From an uncultured Ilumatobacter sp. (GTDB lineage Bacteria > Actinomycetota > Acidimicrobiia > Acidimicrobiales > Ilumatobacteraceae), in contig CALKNK010000016.1 in the NCBI GenBank assembly GCA_938091165.1, positions 62,001 through 126,000 on the forward strand: a stretch of DNA of 64,000 bases, written 5' to 3'. The notes below the pieces were generated by a model that ran no database searches, was not told where the DNA came from, and saw nothing but the letters and a program-made list of their open reading frames with translations. Numbering within the stretch: position 1 is the first letter of the stretch; each line of letters begins with the position of its first letter. The position numbers and the translations under genes are program-made. Shown piece by piece: positions 26,612 through 34,464 of this stretch.

Positions 26612-26635
26612 ACCAGCGCCCTCCTTGGCGCTGGT
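26612..26635 (+). terminator. Terminator-like hairpin downstream of selD
   Basis: A perfect 9-bp stem (ACCAGCGCC / GGCGCTGGT) with a 6-base loop lies 130 bp after the selD stop, within the 310-bp gap before the YibE/F gene. The following bases are only mildly T-rich, so termination efficiency is uncertain. Confidence 0.5.
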
Positions 26636-26789
26636 GGCAATCATCTCTAACTTTGTCTTACAATTGACGACCTACAGCCCCCGGAGGGTTTCGAAATCAG
26701 ATTTTGTTGCTTCCGAGTATTGAAAATGAATCGGTAGTAACAAATCGCAGTGCCGCGTTATTGGGCAGTTCCCATGTGAACATCGTCGG

Positions 26790-27971
26790 ATGACACATTC
26801 GCACAGCAGCGCCGAGCCCTTAAATGTTGGCCCACGGGTAACCCGATCGATCTGGACTGCGGTCACTGTGGCGGCAATCACCACTGCGATCCTGCTGATC
26901 ATGCTGTGGCCAAGAGGAGCACCAGAGTCCCCGGGCCTCTTAGCGGCCGGATCAGACCCTGTGACTGCCGACGTCATAGATCGCAGCTTGGTGCCTTGCT
27001 CATATGACCCACTGCTCGGCTGCTACACCTTCACTGTCGTGCCGCAGGGTGGCGCCTTTGCCGACGAGTCACTGGTGTTAGACCAGCCACTGGAGACCAC
27101 TATCAGCAACGGTGACAGCATCTTGGTGGTGGTCAACCGGCTCGACGATGGCACGGTGGTCGTGAGTTTCTACGATTTCGAACGCAGCACGCCAATGCTG
27201 CTGCTGTTATTGCTGTTTGTCGCTGTCATCGTGGCGTTCGGCGGGTGGCGTGGCCTCGGGGCGCTCGGTGGGCTCACTATGAGCTTGTTGATCATCGGGG
27301 CGTTCGCCCTGCCAGCACTTCTCGCAGGCTCGAACAGCGTGGTAATTGCGCTCGTTACTGCCAGCGTGATCGCTTTCGTTGCGCTATTCCTTGCCCACGG
27401 CTTCAACATCTCAACAGCTGTTGCATTGATTTCAACGCTCGCGGCGCTCGCCGTCACCGGAGTGCTGGCTCTGCTGTTCGTTTGGTCATCGAACCTCACC
27501 GGGCTCGCGGACGAGTCCGTTGGCTACCTGGACGTACTCGGTGCTTCGATCGACCCGCGAGGGCTTCTCCTCGCTGGCATCTTGATCGGCTCACTCGGAG
27601 TGCTCGATGACGTCACTGTCACTCAAGTATCTGCCGTACTGGAACTCAAAAGCGCTGCGCCGCACGCAACTACCAAAGAGCTGTACCAGCGTGGCGTTCG
27701 GATTGGACGCGACCACATTTCCTCGACTGTGAACACGCTGTTCCTTGCATACGTAGGGGCCTCTCTCCCGCTGCTGTTGCTCTTCCGTCAAGCAGGCCAA
27801 ACATTCGGGTCCGTTGCCACCCAAGAGATCGTCGCAGTCGAGATCGTCCGCGCTCTCGTCGGCTCCATCGGCCTCGTGTCTGCAGTACCGATCAGCACCT
27901 ATCTTGCCGCCCGCATTGTCTCTATCAGCGACGAGGCAACTGCAACGCCCGCCACCGGTTCCGCTGCGTGA
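26790..27971 (+). CDS. YibE/F-family membrane protein
   Basis: A 393-residue polytopic membrane protein. A first helix (~24-42) is followed by an extracytoplasmic domain (~45-125) and about seven helices. The LGVLDDVTVTQ and GRDHISSTVNTLFLAY motifs are typical of the YibE/F family. Its biochemical role is not established. It starts at ATG 26790 without a strong SD. Both neighbours are unrelated. Confidence 0.82.
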   Translation: MTHSHSSAEPLNVGPRVTRSIWTAVTVAAITTAILLIMLWPRGAPESPGLLAAGSDPVTADVIDRSLVPCSYDPLLGCYTFTVVPQGGAFADESLVLDQPLETTISNGDSILVVVNRLDDGTVVVSFYDFERSTPMLLLLLLFVAVIVAFGGWRGLGALGGLTMSLLIIGAFALPALLAGSNSVVIALVTASVIAFVALFLAHGFNISTAVALISTLAALAVTGVLALLFVWSSNLTGLADESVGYLDVLGASIDPRGLLLAGILIGSLGVLDDVTVTQVSAVLELKSAAPHATTKELYQRGVRIGRDHISSTVNTLFLAYVGASLPLLLLFRQAGQTFGSVATQEIVAVEIVRALVGSIGLVSAVPISTYLAARIVSISDEATATPATGSAA

Positions 27972-28313
27972 TTCAGCCGCTATTGCGTAAAGGCATTTTC
28001 GGGAATAGAGGCAAAAACATCTGCCGAGTTCGTGGACACTTTGGCTATCGTGTGCACCGGCTTGATTAATCCTGCGGAGGGCCTACGCGGAGTAAAACTG
28101 CCTTAGACCGTTCGACGCTGAACGGCCACTGATTGTCGTGGAGACCTGCATCTTGACGACGCCAGCGAATCGGAAGTCGGAACGGTCGGAAAGGCGACCC
28201 TGGACGAGTGCAACACCGATCCTGTGCGGTGGTTTGAAACTTCAAACTTGTTGCACCAGATGGTGACGGCGTCTGCCCTGCGACCGATGAGGATTTCAAA
28301 TCCGGAAATATCG
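27972..28313. other. Convergent intergenic region with a 16-bp palindrome
   Basis: The 340-bp gap separates two convergent genes. No gene is convincing. At 28232-28247 there is a perfect palindrome, GTTTGAA-AC-TTCAAAC, flanked by GTGC/GCAC at 28224 and 28253. It may be a two-way terminator or a protein-binding site; no T-tract follows it. Confidence 0.4.
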
Positions 28314-29066
28314 TCAGACAGCGTTCACGCAGTCGGGGGTCCAGCGTGCCGAGCTGAGGATGCGGCTGTCCTCAATCAGCCAGGCCGCCGTAGCGTCACG
28401 GAGTTCAAGCACCATCTGGACGGAGCCGCCATGCATTACCGGTGCGGCAAACTCCATTTCCGCTCGCCCAACTCGCTTAGCGCCTGGCACCATAGACTCC
28501 TCAAGGAACGCCCAGTTTGCAGCATTGTTGACATGATTAAAGGGGTCGAGGTCCGCTCGCCTCACCGTCCACTTCGACCGTTCCGCGGTCGCCGTAGGAC
28601 CAGGCAGGACCAAGCGCGCGGACACCTTGCGGCCACCGCAGGCTGGGCCGTAGATGTCAACGAATTGGTCAGACAAGGGCGTCGGGCGACCCGTGCCGTT
28701 TGCCACTTGCACCCACACACTGCTGCTGAAAATGTCGGCCCCAGCGTCACCGCGGATGCGCGTCGTGCGTTCGGCCCAGCTCCGGCCCATACCCGTGCAG
28801 TAGGTAGAGAGCTCGACGGCTTCGTCCAGCATCGCTGGATGGCGCACCTCGATGAGGGTTCGCCGCACAATCCATTCCCACGCACCGTCGAGGCCAGCGT
28901 CAGTTGCATCGTCGCTTGCGACGTCTTGCAACATACGCGCTGTCGCGTCGAGCCGAAGCTGTCCACTGGGGTCGACGTCACTCAGCCGCACCACTCTTTC
29001 GATCTGGAACGATCGCGTACTCGGCGTGGGTTCGATCAGCTCGGACGCTCCAGTCTTTGCGCTCAT
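28314..29066 (-). CDS. Acyl-ACP thioesterase-like double hot-dog protein
   Basis: A 250-residue protein of the acyl-ACP thioesterase type with two hot-dog domains. The first has VVRLSDVDPSGQLRL, the second DLDPFNHVNNAANWAFLEE, in which the Asn-His pattern marks the FatA/B-type active site. It probably releases fatty acids from ACP or CoA. It is divergent from the ABM-NTF2-BVMO cluster, with a 61-bp gap. Confidence 0.78.
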   Translation of the reverse strand: MSAKTGASELIEPTPSTRSFQIERVVRLSDVDPSGQLRLDATARMLQDVASDDATDAGLDGAWEWIVRRTLIEVRHPAMLDEAVELSTYCTGMGRSWAERTTRIRGDAGADIFSSSVWVQVANGTGRPTPLSDQFVDIYGPACGGRKVSARLVLPGPTATAERSKWTVRRADLDPFNHVNNAANWAFLEESMVPGAKRVGRAEMEFAAPVMHGGSVQMVLELRDATAAWLIEDSRILSSARWTPDCVNAV

Positions 29067-29127
29067 GACCTTGATGCTCGCACATGAGGACTACGTCCAA
29101 AGGGGCCGACGAAACTACGGTCAGATC

Positions 29128-29430
29128 ATGCTCATTGTCGCTGGATCGATCATCACCGAATCGGGAGGGCGCGGGCCGTTCTTCAACGCGGTGCAGCCCA
29201 TGGTTTCAGCAACACGCGAGGAGCCAGGGTGCCATGAATATGCCTTTACACCTGACCCGACTGACGACAACCGAGTGCTGCTTTATGAGTTGTGGGAAGA
29301 TCAGGCTGCGCTTGACCGGCATTTCTCCAGCGCCCACATGGCTGACTGGCAGAAGAAGCGGAAAAGCCTCGCAATAGCCAGAGCCTCCATCAAGAAGTAC
29401 ACCATCTCATCAGTCGCGGACCTCGGATGA
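29128..29430 (+). CDS. Antibiotic biosynthesis monooxygenase (ABM) domain protein
   Basis: A 100-residue ferredoxin-like ABM-domain protein. Recognisable parts are EEPGCHEYAFTPDP, LLYELWEDQAALDRHF and the C-terminal strand. Such small dimers act on quinols or as cofactor-free monooxygenases. It starts at ATG 29128; the longer frame upstream overlaps the divergent thioesterase gene. Its stop overlaps the next start by 4 bp. Confidence 0.82.
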   Translation: MLIVAGSIITESGGRGPFFNAVQPMVSATREEPGCHEYAFTPDPTDDNRVLLYELWEDQAALDRHFSSAHMADWQKKRKSLAIARASIKKYTISSVADLG

Positions 29431-29912
29431 ACGCCTCGGAACGCAATAATAAGCCCGACCCGATCTTCGAGTGTATGGACAGGTGGTACGCACACTTGCG
29501 CGGCGAACTCAACGGCGGCTTCGACGCGTTACTTCATCCGGATTGCATCTTTTTCTCTCCCGTCGTGTTCACGCCACAAGAGGGCCGTGAGATCACCAAG
29601 GTGTACCTCAGCGCTGCTGGAGGGACACTCGGCGGCGACTCCGACGTCGAGACGAAGGCCACGTCATCTGGTTCGGGCGAGTTTGGCTATATCAAGACAA
29701 TCCTGCAGGGCCATCACGCAATGCTTGAGTTCGAGACCACGGTCGCTGGCAAGTACGTCAACGGCGTCGACATCATCACCTGCGATGACGACGTCATGAT
29801 CACCGAGTTCAAAGTCATGATGCGGCCGTTGCAGGCCGTCAACGCGGTGCACGCCCAAATGGGGGCCATGCTCGAACGAATGGCCGCCGCTCGCGACGGG
29901 GCAACGTCATGA
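29427..29912 (+). CDS. NTF2-like (SnoaL-fold) protein
   Basis: A 161-residue cone-shaped NTF2-fold protein, recognised by MDRWYAHLRGELNGGFDALLHPDC and the final-strand pattern EFKVMMRPLQAVN. Usual roles are isomerase, hydratase or cyclase, or ligand binding. It is coupled by 4-bp overlaps to both the ABM gene before and the BVMO gene after, so it probably acts on the same substrate. Confidence 0.75.
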   Translation: MNASERNNKPDPIFECMDRWYAHLRGELNGGFDALLHPDCIFFSPVVFTPQEGREITKVYLSAAGGTLGGDSDVETKATSSGSGEFGYIKTILQGHHAMLEFETTVAGKYVNGVDIITCDDDVMITEFKVMMRPLQAVNAVHAQMGAMLERMAAARDGATS

Positions 29913-31408
29913 CGAGTCCGACGGTCCAGCACTTCGATGTTGTCATTGTCGGCGCTGGCATCTCCGGCATCGGTGCCGGTTACCACCTGCAGCAAGACTG
30001 CCCGGACCGCAACTATGTGATCCTCGAAGGCCGTGACGATCTCGGCGGGACCTGGGACCTGTTCCGATACCCCGGCGTGCGCTCCGACAGCGACATGCAC
30101 ACTTTGGGCTACAGCTTCAAGCCGTGGACCGAGGCCAAGGCCATCGCTGACGGCCCATCGATCCTCACCTATGTGCGCGAAACGGCTGCTGAATTCGGCA
30201 TCGACCAAAAGATGCGTTTCCAGCACATGGTCACCGACGCTTCGTGGTCGAGCGAGACGTCAACCTGGACCGTGACCGCACAGGTCGGCGCCGAGGGCGA
30301 CACGCAGACCGTCGCGTACACCTGCAACTACCTGTTCATGTGCTCCGGCTATTACAGCTACAAGGGCGGGTATGAGCCCGAATTCCCGGGGAGGACAGAC
30401 TTCGCTGGCCCCATCGTCCACCCGCAGAAGTGGCCGGAGGACCTCGACTACGAGGGTAAACGTGTCGTCGTGATCGGATCTGGCGCGACAGCAATGACCT
30501 TGGTGCCGGCGATGGCCACCACCGCCTCGCACGTTACGATGCTGCAACGCTCGCCCACCTACGTCGTGTCACGCCCCGCCGTTGACCCGATCGCGAACGG
30601 ACTCCGCAAGGTGCTCCCCGACAGCACGGCCTACGGAATCACACGCTGGCAGAATGCCACGCTCGGCGAGTTCTTCTACAAGCAGACCCGAACCAAGCCC
30701 GACAAGATGCGCGAGAAGCTGCTCAAGCTGGCGAAGAAGGAACTTGGCGACGAGACGGTGGCTGAGCATTTCACACCCGAGTACAACCCGTGGGACCAGC
30801 GGTTGTGCTTGATCCCCGACAGTGACCTCTACAACTCGATCAACAACGGCGACGCCTCTGTGGTCACCGCCGAGATCGACACGTTCACCGCGTCGGGCAT
30901 TCTGTTGACCAACGGTGAGCACATCGATGCCGACATCATCGTCACCGCCACCGGCCTTCAGCTTGTCACCATCGGCGATATGGACTTCGCCGTCGATGGC
31001 CAACCGGTCGATTTCTCGAAGACGTGGACCTACAAGGGGATTGCCTACTCCGACGTGCCCAACATGGCGTCATCGTTCGGTTACATCAATGCGTCGTGGA
31101 CCCTACGCGCTGATATCACGTGCCAGTGGGTCTGCCGTCTCCTCAACCACATGACCGAGTCGGGCATGACGCAGGCCACCCCGCGGCTGCGACCCGAGGA
31201 CGCCGACATGCCCGAGCGACCGTTCATCGACGATTTCTCCGCGGGCTACATGGCACGGATGATGCCGCTCCTCCCCCGCCAGGGTGACCGCGAACCATGG
31301 ATCAACACGCAGAGTCATCGCGCCGACAAGAAGTTCATCGCCAAGGCTCCCATTGTCGACGGTGTCATGCGTTTTGGCGCCGCTCGAGTCCCCGCAACGA
31401 CGGCGTGA
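29909..31408 (+). CDS. Baeyer-Villiger flavin monooxygenase (EthA-like)
   Basis: A 499-residue flavoprotein monooxygenase. It has an FAD motif (GAGISGIGAGYHL), the BVMO fingerprint FAGPIVHPQKWP (FxGxxxHxxxWP), and an NADPH motif (VIGSGATAM). The DLGGTWDLFRYPGVRSDSDMH stretch, here split as DLGGTWDLF and RYPGVRSDSD, is typical of EthA-type enzymes. It inserts oxygen next to a ketone to give an ester or lactone. Third gene of a three-gene unit with ABM and NTF2-like genes, which suggests a ketone-degrading or tailoring pathway. Confidence 0.9.
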   Translation: MTSPTVQHFDVVIVGAGISGIGAGYHLQQDCPDRNYVILEGRDDLGGTWDLFRYPGVRSDSDMHTLGYSFKPWTEAKAIADGPSILTYVRETAAEFGIDQKMRFQHMVTDASWSSETSTWTVTAQVGAEGDTQTVAYTCNYLFMCSGYYSYKGGYEPEFPGRTDFAGPIVHPQKWPEDLDYEGKRVVVIGSGATAMTLVPAMATTASHVTMLQRSPTYVVSRPAVDPIANGLRKVLPDSTAYGITRWQNATLGEFFYKQTRTKPDKMREKLLKLAKKELGDETVAEHFTPEYNPWDQRLCLIPDSDLYNSINNGDASVVTAEIDTFTASGILLTNGEHIDADIIVTATGLQLVTIGDMDFAVDGQPVDFSKTWTYKGIAYSDVPNMASSFGYINASWTLRADITCQWVCRLLNHMTESGMTQATPRLRPEDADMPERPFIDDFSAGYMARMMPLLPRQGDREPWINTQSHRADKKFIAKAPIVDGVMRFGAARVPATTA

Positions 31409-31430
31409 CCTCGATTGCCCAGCGAACATT

Positions 31431-31577
31431 TCAGCCGGCGAAGTTGGCGGCGATGCGCTGCTGGAGATACTCGGCGGCGGTGATGGGCGCGTAGCGGCCA
31501 CTCGGCCCGTGGATGATCGCATCGCAGTCGGCCTGGGCAAAGAAGTCGATTTCTATCGATTCCCCGGTGAGAACCAT
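31431..31577 (-). pseudogene. 3' remnant of an isopenicillin-N-synthase-family 2OG-Fe(II) oxygenase gene
   Basis: A short minus-strand frame (ATG 31577, TGA 31431-31433) with GC-rich third positions encodes IDFFAQADCDAIIHG and YAPITAAEYLQQRIAANF. This matches the C-terminal end of isopenicillin-N-synthase-like oxygenases, which usually end in FF.P..DAVI...Y.PITAGEYL..R. The frame has a TGA just upstream, so the 5' part of the gene is gone. It overlaps the plus-strand S9 peptidase remnant head to head. Confidence 0.5.
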
Positions 31578-31661
31578 GAACTCTCACGGACCGGGTCGCC
31601 CATCCACTGCGTGCAGCGCGCCGAGATCATCCTTGACTGGTTCGCGGCCAAGCTGGGCTGA
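31524..31661 (+). pseudogene. 3' remnant of an S9 prolyl-oligopeptidase-family peptidase gene
   Basis: The plus-strand frame ending at TGA 31659-31661 encodes VDFYRFPGENHELSRTGSP and AEIILDWFAAKLG. This is the C-terminal end of S9-family (acylaminoacyl) peptidases, including the catalytic His in NHELSR. Upstream sequence in this frame has no peptidase homology, so the gene is truncated. It overlaps the minus-strand remnant; together they look like a deletion scar between two divergent genes. Confidence 0.6.
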
Positions 31662-31719
31662 CGCGCTGACCAGCCTCCTCAGCTGTTGAGCGAGAGCGGC
31701 GCCCGACTAGCTTCTGGCG

Positions 31720-32031
31720 ATGTCGAAGATTTCACTCATTGCCAAGCTCACTGCCGCCGACGGAAAGGCCGCCGAACTCGAAGCCGTGCTCGCCGAGGTG
31801 GTCGCCGCAGCCGACGAAGAAGCCGGTCTCGAGATCTACAGCGCCCATAAAGACACCGCCAACGAAGGCGTGTACTTCTTTTTTGAGATGTACACCGATG
31901 GCGAGGCCCTGGGCGTTCACGGCAAGGGCGACGGCATGAAAGCCGCCATGGGCAAGTTCGGCGGACTGCTCGGCGGTCGCCCGGAGATCACGATGATGGA
32001 ACCTGTCGTCGCCAAGGGCATCGATATCTGA
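31720..32031 (+). CDS. ABM-domain (quinol monooxygenase-like) protein
   Basis: A 103-residue ABM-domain protein starting at ATG 31720. The pattern SLIAKLTAADGKAAELEAVL, EIYSAHKD and YFFFEMYTDGEAL is that of putative quinol monooxygenases. It is a second ABM protein near the BVMO cluster but separated from it by the gene remnants. The gap after it (32032-32228) contains no gene I can support. Confidence 0.75.
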   Translation: MSKISLIAKLTAADGKAAELEAVLAEVVAAADEEAGLEIYSAHKDTANEGVYFFFEMYTDGEALGVHGKGDGMKAAMGKFGGLLGGRPEITMMEPVVAKGIDI

Positions 32032-32228
32032 CCGACCGCGGTCGACATCGATGCGGCGACGCAGCGGTGATCGGGTCCGTCGGCTTGCTGACGGTTGACC
32101 TTGTTGCGATGGCCATCAACCCGTTCACCATGCTCACGTAGCACCGCTGATGTCCGAGCCAAACCAGCGTCCGGTCAACACGAGACCAGAGACGTGACGA
32201 TTGCGATCGACGAACCAGTGGCGAACTG

Positions 32229-32969
32229 CTATCGGAGAAACTCGTTCAGCATTGCCGCAGATCGAGCCGGGTCCTGCATCATCCACCAGTGACCGAGCCC
32301 GTCGAGCTCAGCCACGCTCGCACCCCACTGCTGTGCCACGCCGCGCGCAATGTCGGGGCCACCGGTGAAGTGGTCGTCATGGGCGATGACTACCAACGTC
32401 CTCGGGCGATGTGCGAGCGCCGCGAACTCAGCACCCCACATCGACATATGCGGCTGGACGGCTGACCGGTACAGCGACAGGATGCATGCACCCATAGTCG
32501 CGCCGTTTGCCTCGGCACATGCCCGTGCACCCGCCTCGGTCATGCCGGCTTCAACCAGCATGGGCACACGATCCCCGACCGGCATTGCGGCGACCGCTTC
32601 GACAAAGGCCTCACCCTCTCCGGGTGTCTGCCAGACCTGCGCCATGTCGTGCCACACGTAGCCAGCGTCCGCGGTCCCGGCGATGTCGGTCACCAGCGCG
32701 CTCACCAGATCGGGCCGAGCCGTGGCCGCGCGTAGCGCATGACCGGCTCCCCAGTCGTGACCAACCAGGTCGACCGGTCCGTCGAACTGTTCGAGTTCGG
32801 CCACAAGCCAGTCTCGGTAACCGTCGGACGTGGGATCGAAGTCGTCCGGAACGGGCGCCCCGAATCCGGGCGGCGACAGCCTGACAAGGTCGTCGCGGCG
32901 CATGTGCGCGAGCATCTCATCCCAGATCGCGGGAGCTTCCGGCACCCCATGAACAAACACGACGGTCAT
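32229..32969 (-). CDS. Alpha/beta hydrolase, haloalkane dehalogenase/epoxide hydrolase type
   Basis: A 246-residue alpha/beta hydrolase with the oxyanion motif FVHGVPEAPAIW and the nucleophile elbow GHDWGAG. The nucleophile is thus Asp72 rather than Ser, as in haloalkane dehalogenases and epoxide hydrolases. The catalytic His is His227 in DGLGHWW. The ATG at 32969 overlaps the TGA of a small upstream ORF by 4 bp. Substrate unknown. Confidence 0.82.
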   Translation of the reverse strand: MTVVFVHGVPEAPAIWDEMLAHMRRDDLVRLSPPGFGAPVPDDFDPTSDGYRDWLVAELEQFDGPVDLVGHDWGAGHALRAATARPDLVSALVTDIAGTADAGYVWHDMAQVWQTPGEGEAFVEAVAAMPVGDRVPMLVEAGMTEAGARACAEANGATMGACILSLYRSAVQPHMSMWGAEFAALAHRPRTLVVIAHDDHFTGGPDIARGVAQQWGASVAELDGLGHWWMMQDPARSAAMLNEFLR

Positions 32970-33088
32970 GACACGAGCTCCAGCAGATGCTCCCGGTCGG
33001 GGCCCGGGGTCAGCTCCGTCGATACCTTGTCGGCACAGTCGTCGATCACACGCTCAAGGAAGCAAGGCATGGCAAGAAGGTAGTGCAC
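32966..33088 (-). CDS. Possible 40-aa peptide coupled to the hydrolase gene
   Basis: A minus-strand frame from GTG 33088 (SD GAGG, 8 nt away) to TGA 32966-32968 encodes a 40-residue peptide with CFLERVIDDCADKV and GPDREHLLELVS. Codon third positions are GC-rich and its stop overlaps the hydrolase start by 4 bp (ATGA). The frame stays open upstream to 33112, inside the tRNA terminator T-tract. It could be a real small protein or a remnant of a longer gene. No family recognised. Confidence 0.4.
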   Translation of the reverse strand: MHYLLAMPCFLERVIDDCADKVSTELTPGPDREHLLELVS

Positions 33089-33113
33089 CTCGGTGACCTC
33101 ACCAGAAAACACG

Positions 33114-33141
33114 GTTGACCAGGGCCGGAGCCCTGGTCAAC
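33114..33141 (-). terminator. Rho-independent terminator of tRNA-Leu
   Basis: A perfect 12-bp stem (GTTGACCAGGGC with its complement) and a 4-base loop begin 12 bp downstream of the tRNA 3' end on the minus strand. The hairpin is followed by GTTTTC. This is a textbook intrinsic terminator. Confidence 0.85.
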
Positions 33142-33153
33142 TGAATACTTCTT

Positions 33154-33243
33154 TGGTGTCGAAGATGGGACTTGAACCCACACGCCCATTAATAGGGCAC
33201 TAGCACCTCAAGCTAGCGCGTCTGCCAATTCCGCCACTTCGAC
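33154..33243 (-). tRNA. tRNA-Leu (anticodon GAG)
   Basis: The minus strand folds as a long-variable-arm tRNA. The 7-bp acceptor stem pairs GTCGAAG with CTTCGAC, the discriminator is A, and CCA is encoded. The anticodon loop is CTTGAGG, giving GAG (reads CUC/CUU). The T arm GTGGGTTCAAGTCCCAT is standard. It lies between secG and the hydrolase gene and has its own terminator. Confidence 0.95.
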
Positions 33244-33283
33244 GTAGTGCTGAACCCGCAACGTTAGCGCAGGCTTTGGTGGG

Positions 33284-33526
33284 CTACACGCGCTCCAAGA
33301 GGAAAGTCACCGCAACGAGGGTGAAGATCCAGATCAGAGCTAAGACGAACGTGATGCGGTTGAGGTTCCGCTCAGCTGCTGTGGACCCGAGTGCCGCGCC
33401 ACCGCCGCCACCGAACATGTCAGAGAGCCCGCCACCGCGCCCGCTGTGCATCAAGATGCCAGCGATGAGACCAAACATGGAGACCACGTTCAACACCAGG
33501 GTGATATAAAGCATGACGTCACGCAC
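33284..33526 (-). CDS. secG: Preprotein translocase subunit SecG
   Basis: An ~80-residue SecG with two membrane helices (~8-28 and ~58-78) joined by the glycine-rich GRGGGLSDMFGGGG loop. SecG aids SecYEG-driven protein export. I choose GTG 33526 because AGGA lies 9 nt before it; ATG 33514 is the alternative. It follows tpiA in the usual gap-pgk-tpiA-secG order. Confidence 0.9.
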   Translation of the reverse strand: MRDVMLYITLVLNVVSMFGLIAGILMHSGRGGGLSDMFGGGGGAALGSTAAERNLNRITFVLALIWIFTLVAVTFLLERV

Positions 33527-33690
33527 GGAGCCAGATCCTAGCGGTGGCAACCACTGTTCGAAGCTCACGCATCCCGGCAATTCAGGGGTCCGGTTGCCAG
33601 CAGCCCCGCCGGTAGGTCAAAGTTGGCTCAGTCTCAACATGCGGCGCGATCATTTCCTCTACCCCAAGCTCGGCGTAGATAACACTGACG

Positions 33691-34464
33691 TCATCCAACG
33701 CTGAACTGGATCAAGCGTGCGAATTCGTCAGGGTCCAGACTTGCTCCCCCGACGAGTGCTCCGTCGATATCCGGCTGGCCCATCAACTCGGCAGCATTTC
33801 CAACCTTGACGGATCCACCGTACTGCACGCGGAGCGCATCGGCGGTTGCGTCGTCCGTGAGGCTGCGCACCCGCTCTCGGATCGCATGACATACCGACTG
33901 AGCATCGTCTGCTGTCGCTGTCTTGCCGGTGCCGATGGCCCAGATTGGCTCGTAGGCGATCACGAGCATGGCGATCTGTTCGTTGCTCCGACCGGCCATG
34001 GCAGCCTCTATCTGAGCCAGAACTCTAGTTTTGGTCTCGCCGACCTCTCGCTCTGCAAGCGTTTCTCCGCAGCATACGATAGGCGTCATGTCGTGCTGTT
34101 GGATAGCGGCCACCTTCTTGTTCACCATGTCGTCGGTTTCGCCAAAAATTTCGCGACGCTCGCTGTGGCCGACGACCACGTACTCGACGTTCAACTTCTT
34201 TAAGAAGACTGGCGCTACTTCGCCAGTGAACGCACCGCTGTCTTCCCAATGACAGTGCTGAGCCCCAACCTTGAGATTGAGGTCTTCACTCTCGATCAAC
34301 GTTTGCACACTCCGGATGTCCGTAAACGGCGGGTGAATGCTCACATCGATTTCATCAAAGGTGTCCCTTGGTAAAAGGTAGTGCAACTTCTGCACCGTCT
34401 GAATGGCCTCGAAATGGTTGAGGTTCATCTTCCAATTGCCAGAAATAAGGATTTTGCGAGTCAT
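33691..34464 (-). CDS. tpiA: Triosephosphate isomerase
   Basis: A 257-residue TIM barrel with GNWKMN near the N-terminus, the catalytic His in VVGHSERR, the catalytic Glu in AYEPIWAIGTGKTA, and the phosphate-binding YGGSVK. It interconverts dihydroxyacetone phosphate and glyceraldehyde-3-phosphate. Its ATG overlaps the pgk stop by 4 bp, so it is translated with pgk. Confidence 0.96.
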   Translation of the reverse strand: MTRKILISGNWKMNLNHFEAIQTVQKLHYLLPRDTFDEIDVSIHPPFTDIRSVQTLIESEDLNLKVGAQHCHWEDSGAFTGEVAPVFLKKLNVEYVVVGHSERREIFGETDDMVNKKVAAIQQHDMTPIVCCGETLAEREVGETKTRVLAQIEAAMAGRSNEQIAMLVIAYEPIWAIGTGKTATADDAQSVCHAIRERVRSLTDDATADALRVQYGGSVKVGNAAELMGQPDIDGALVGGASLDPDEFARLIQFSVG

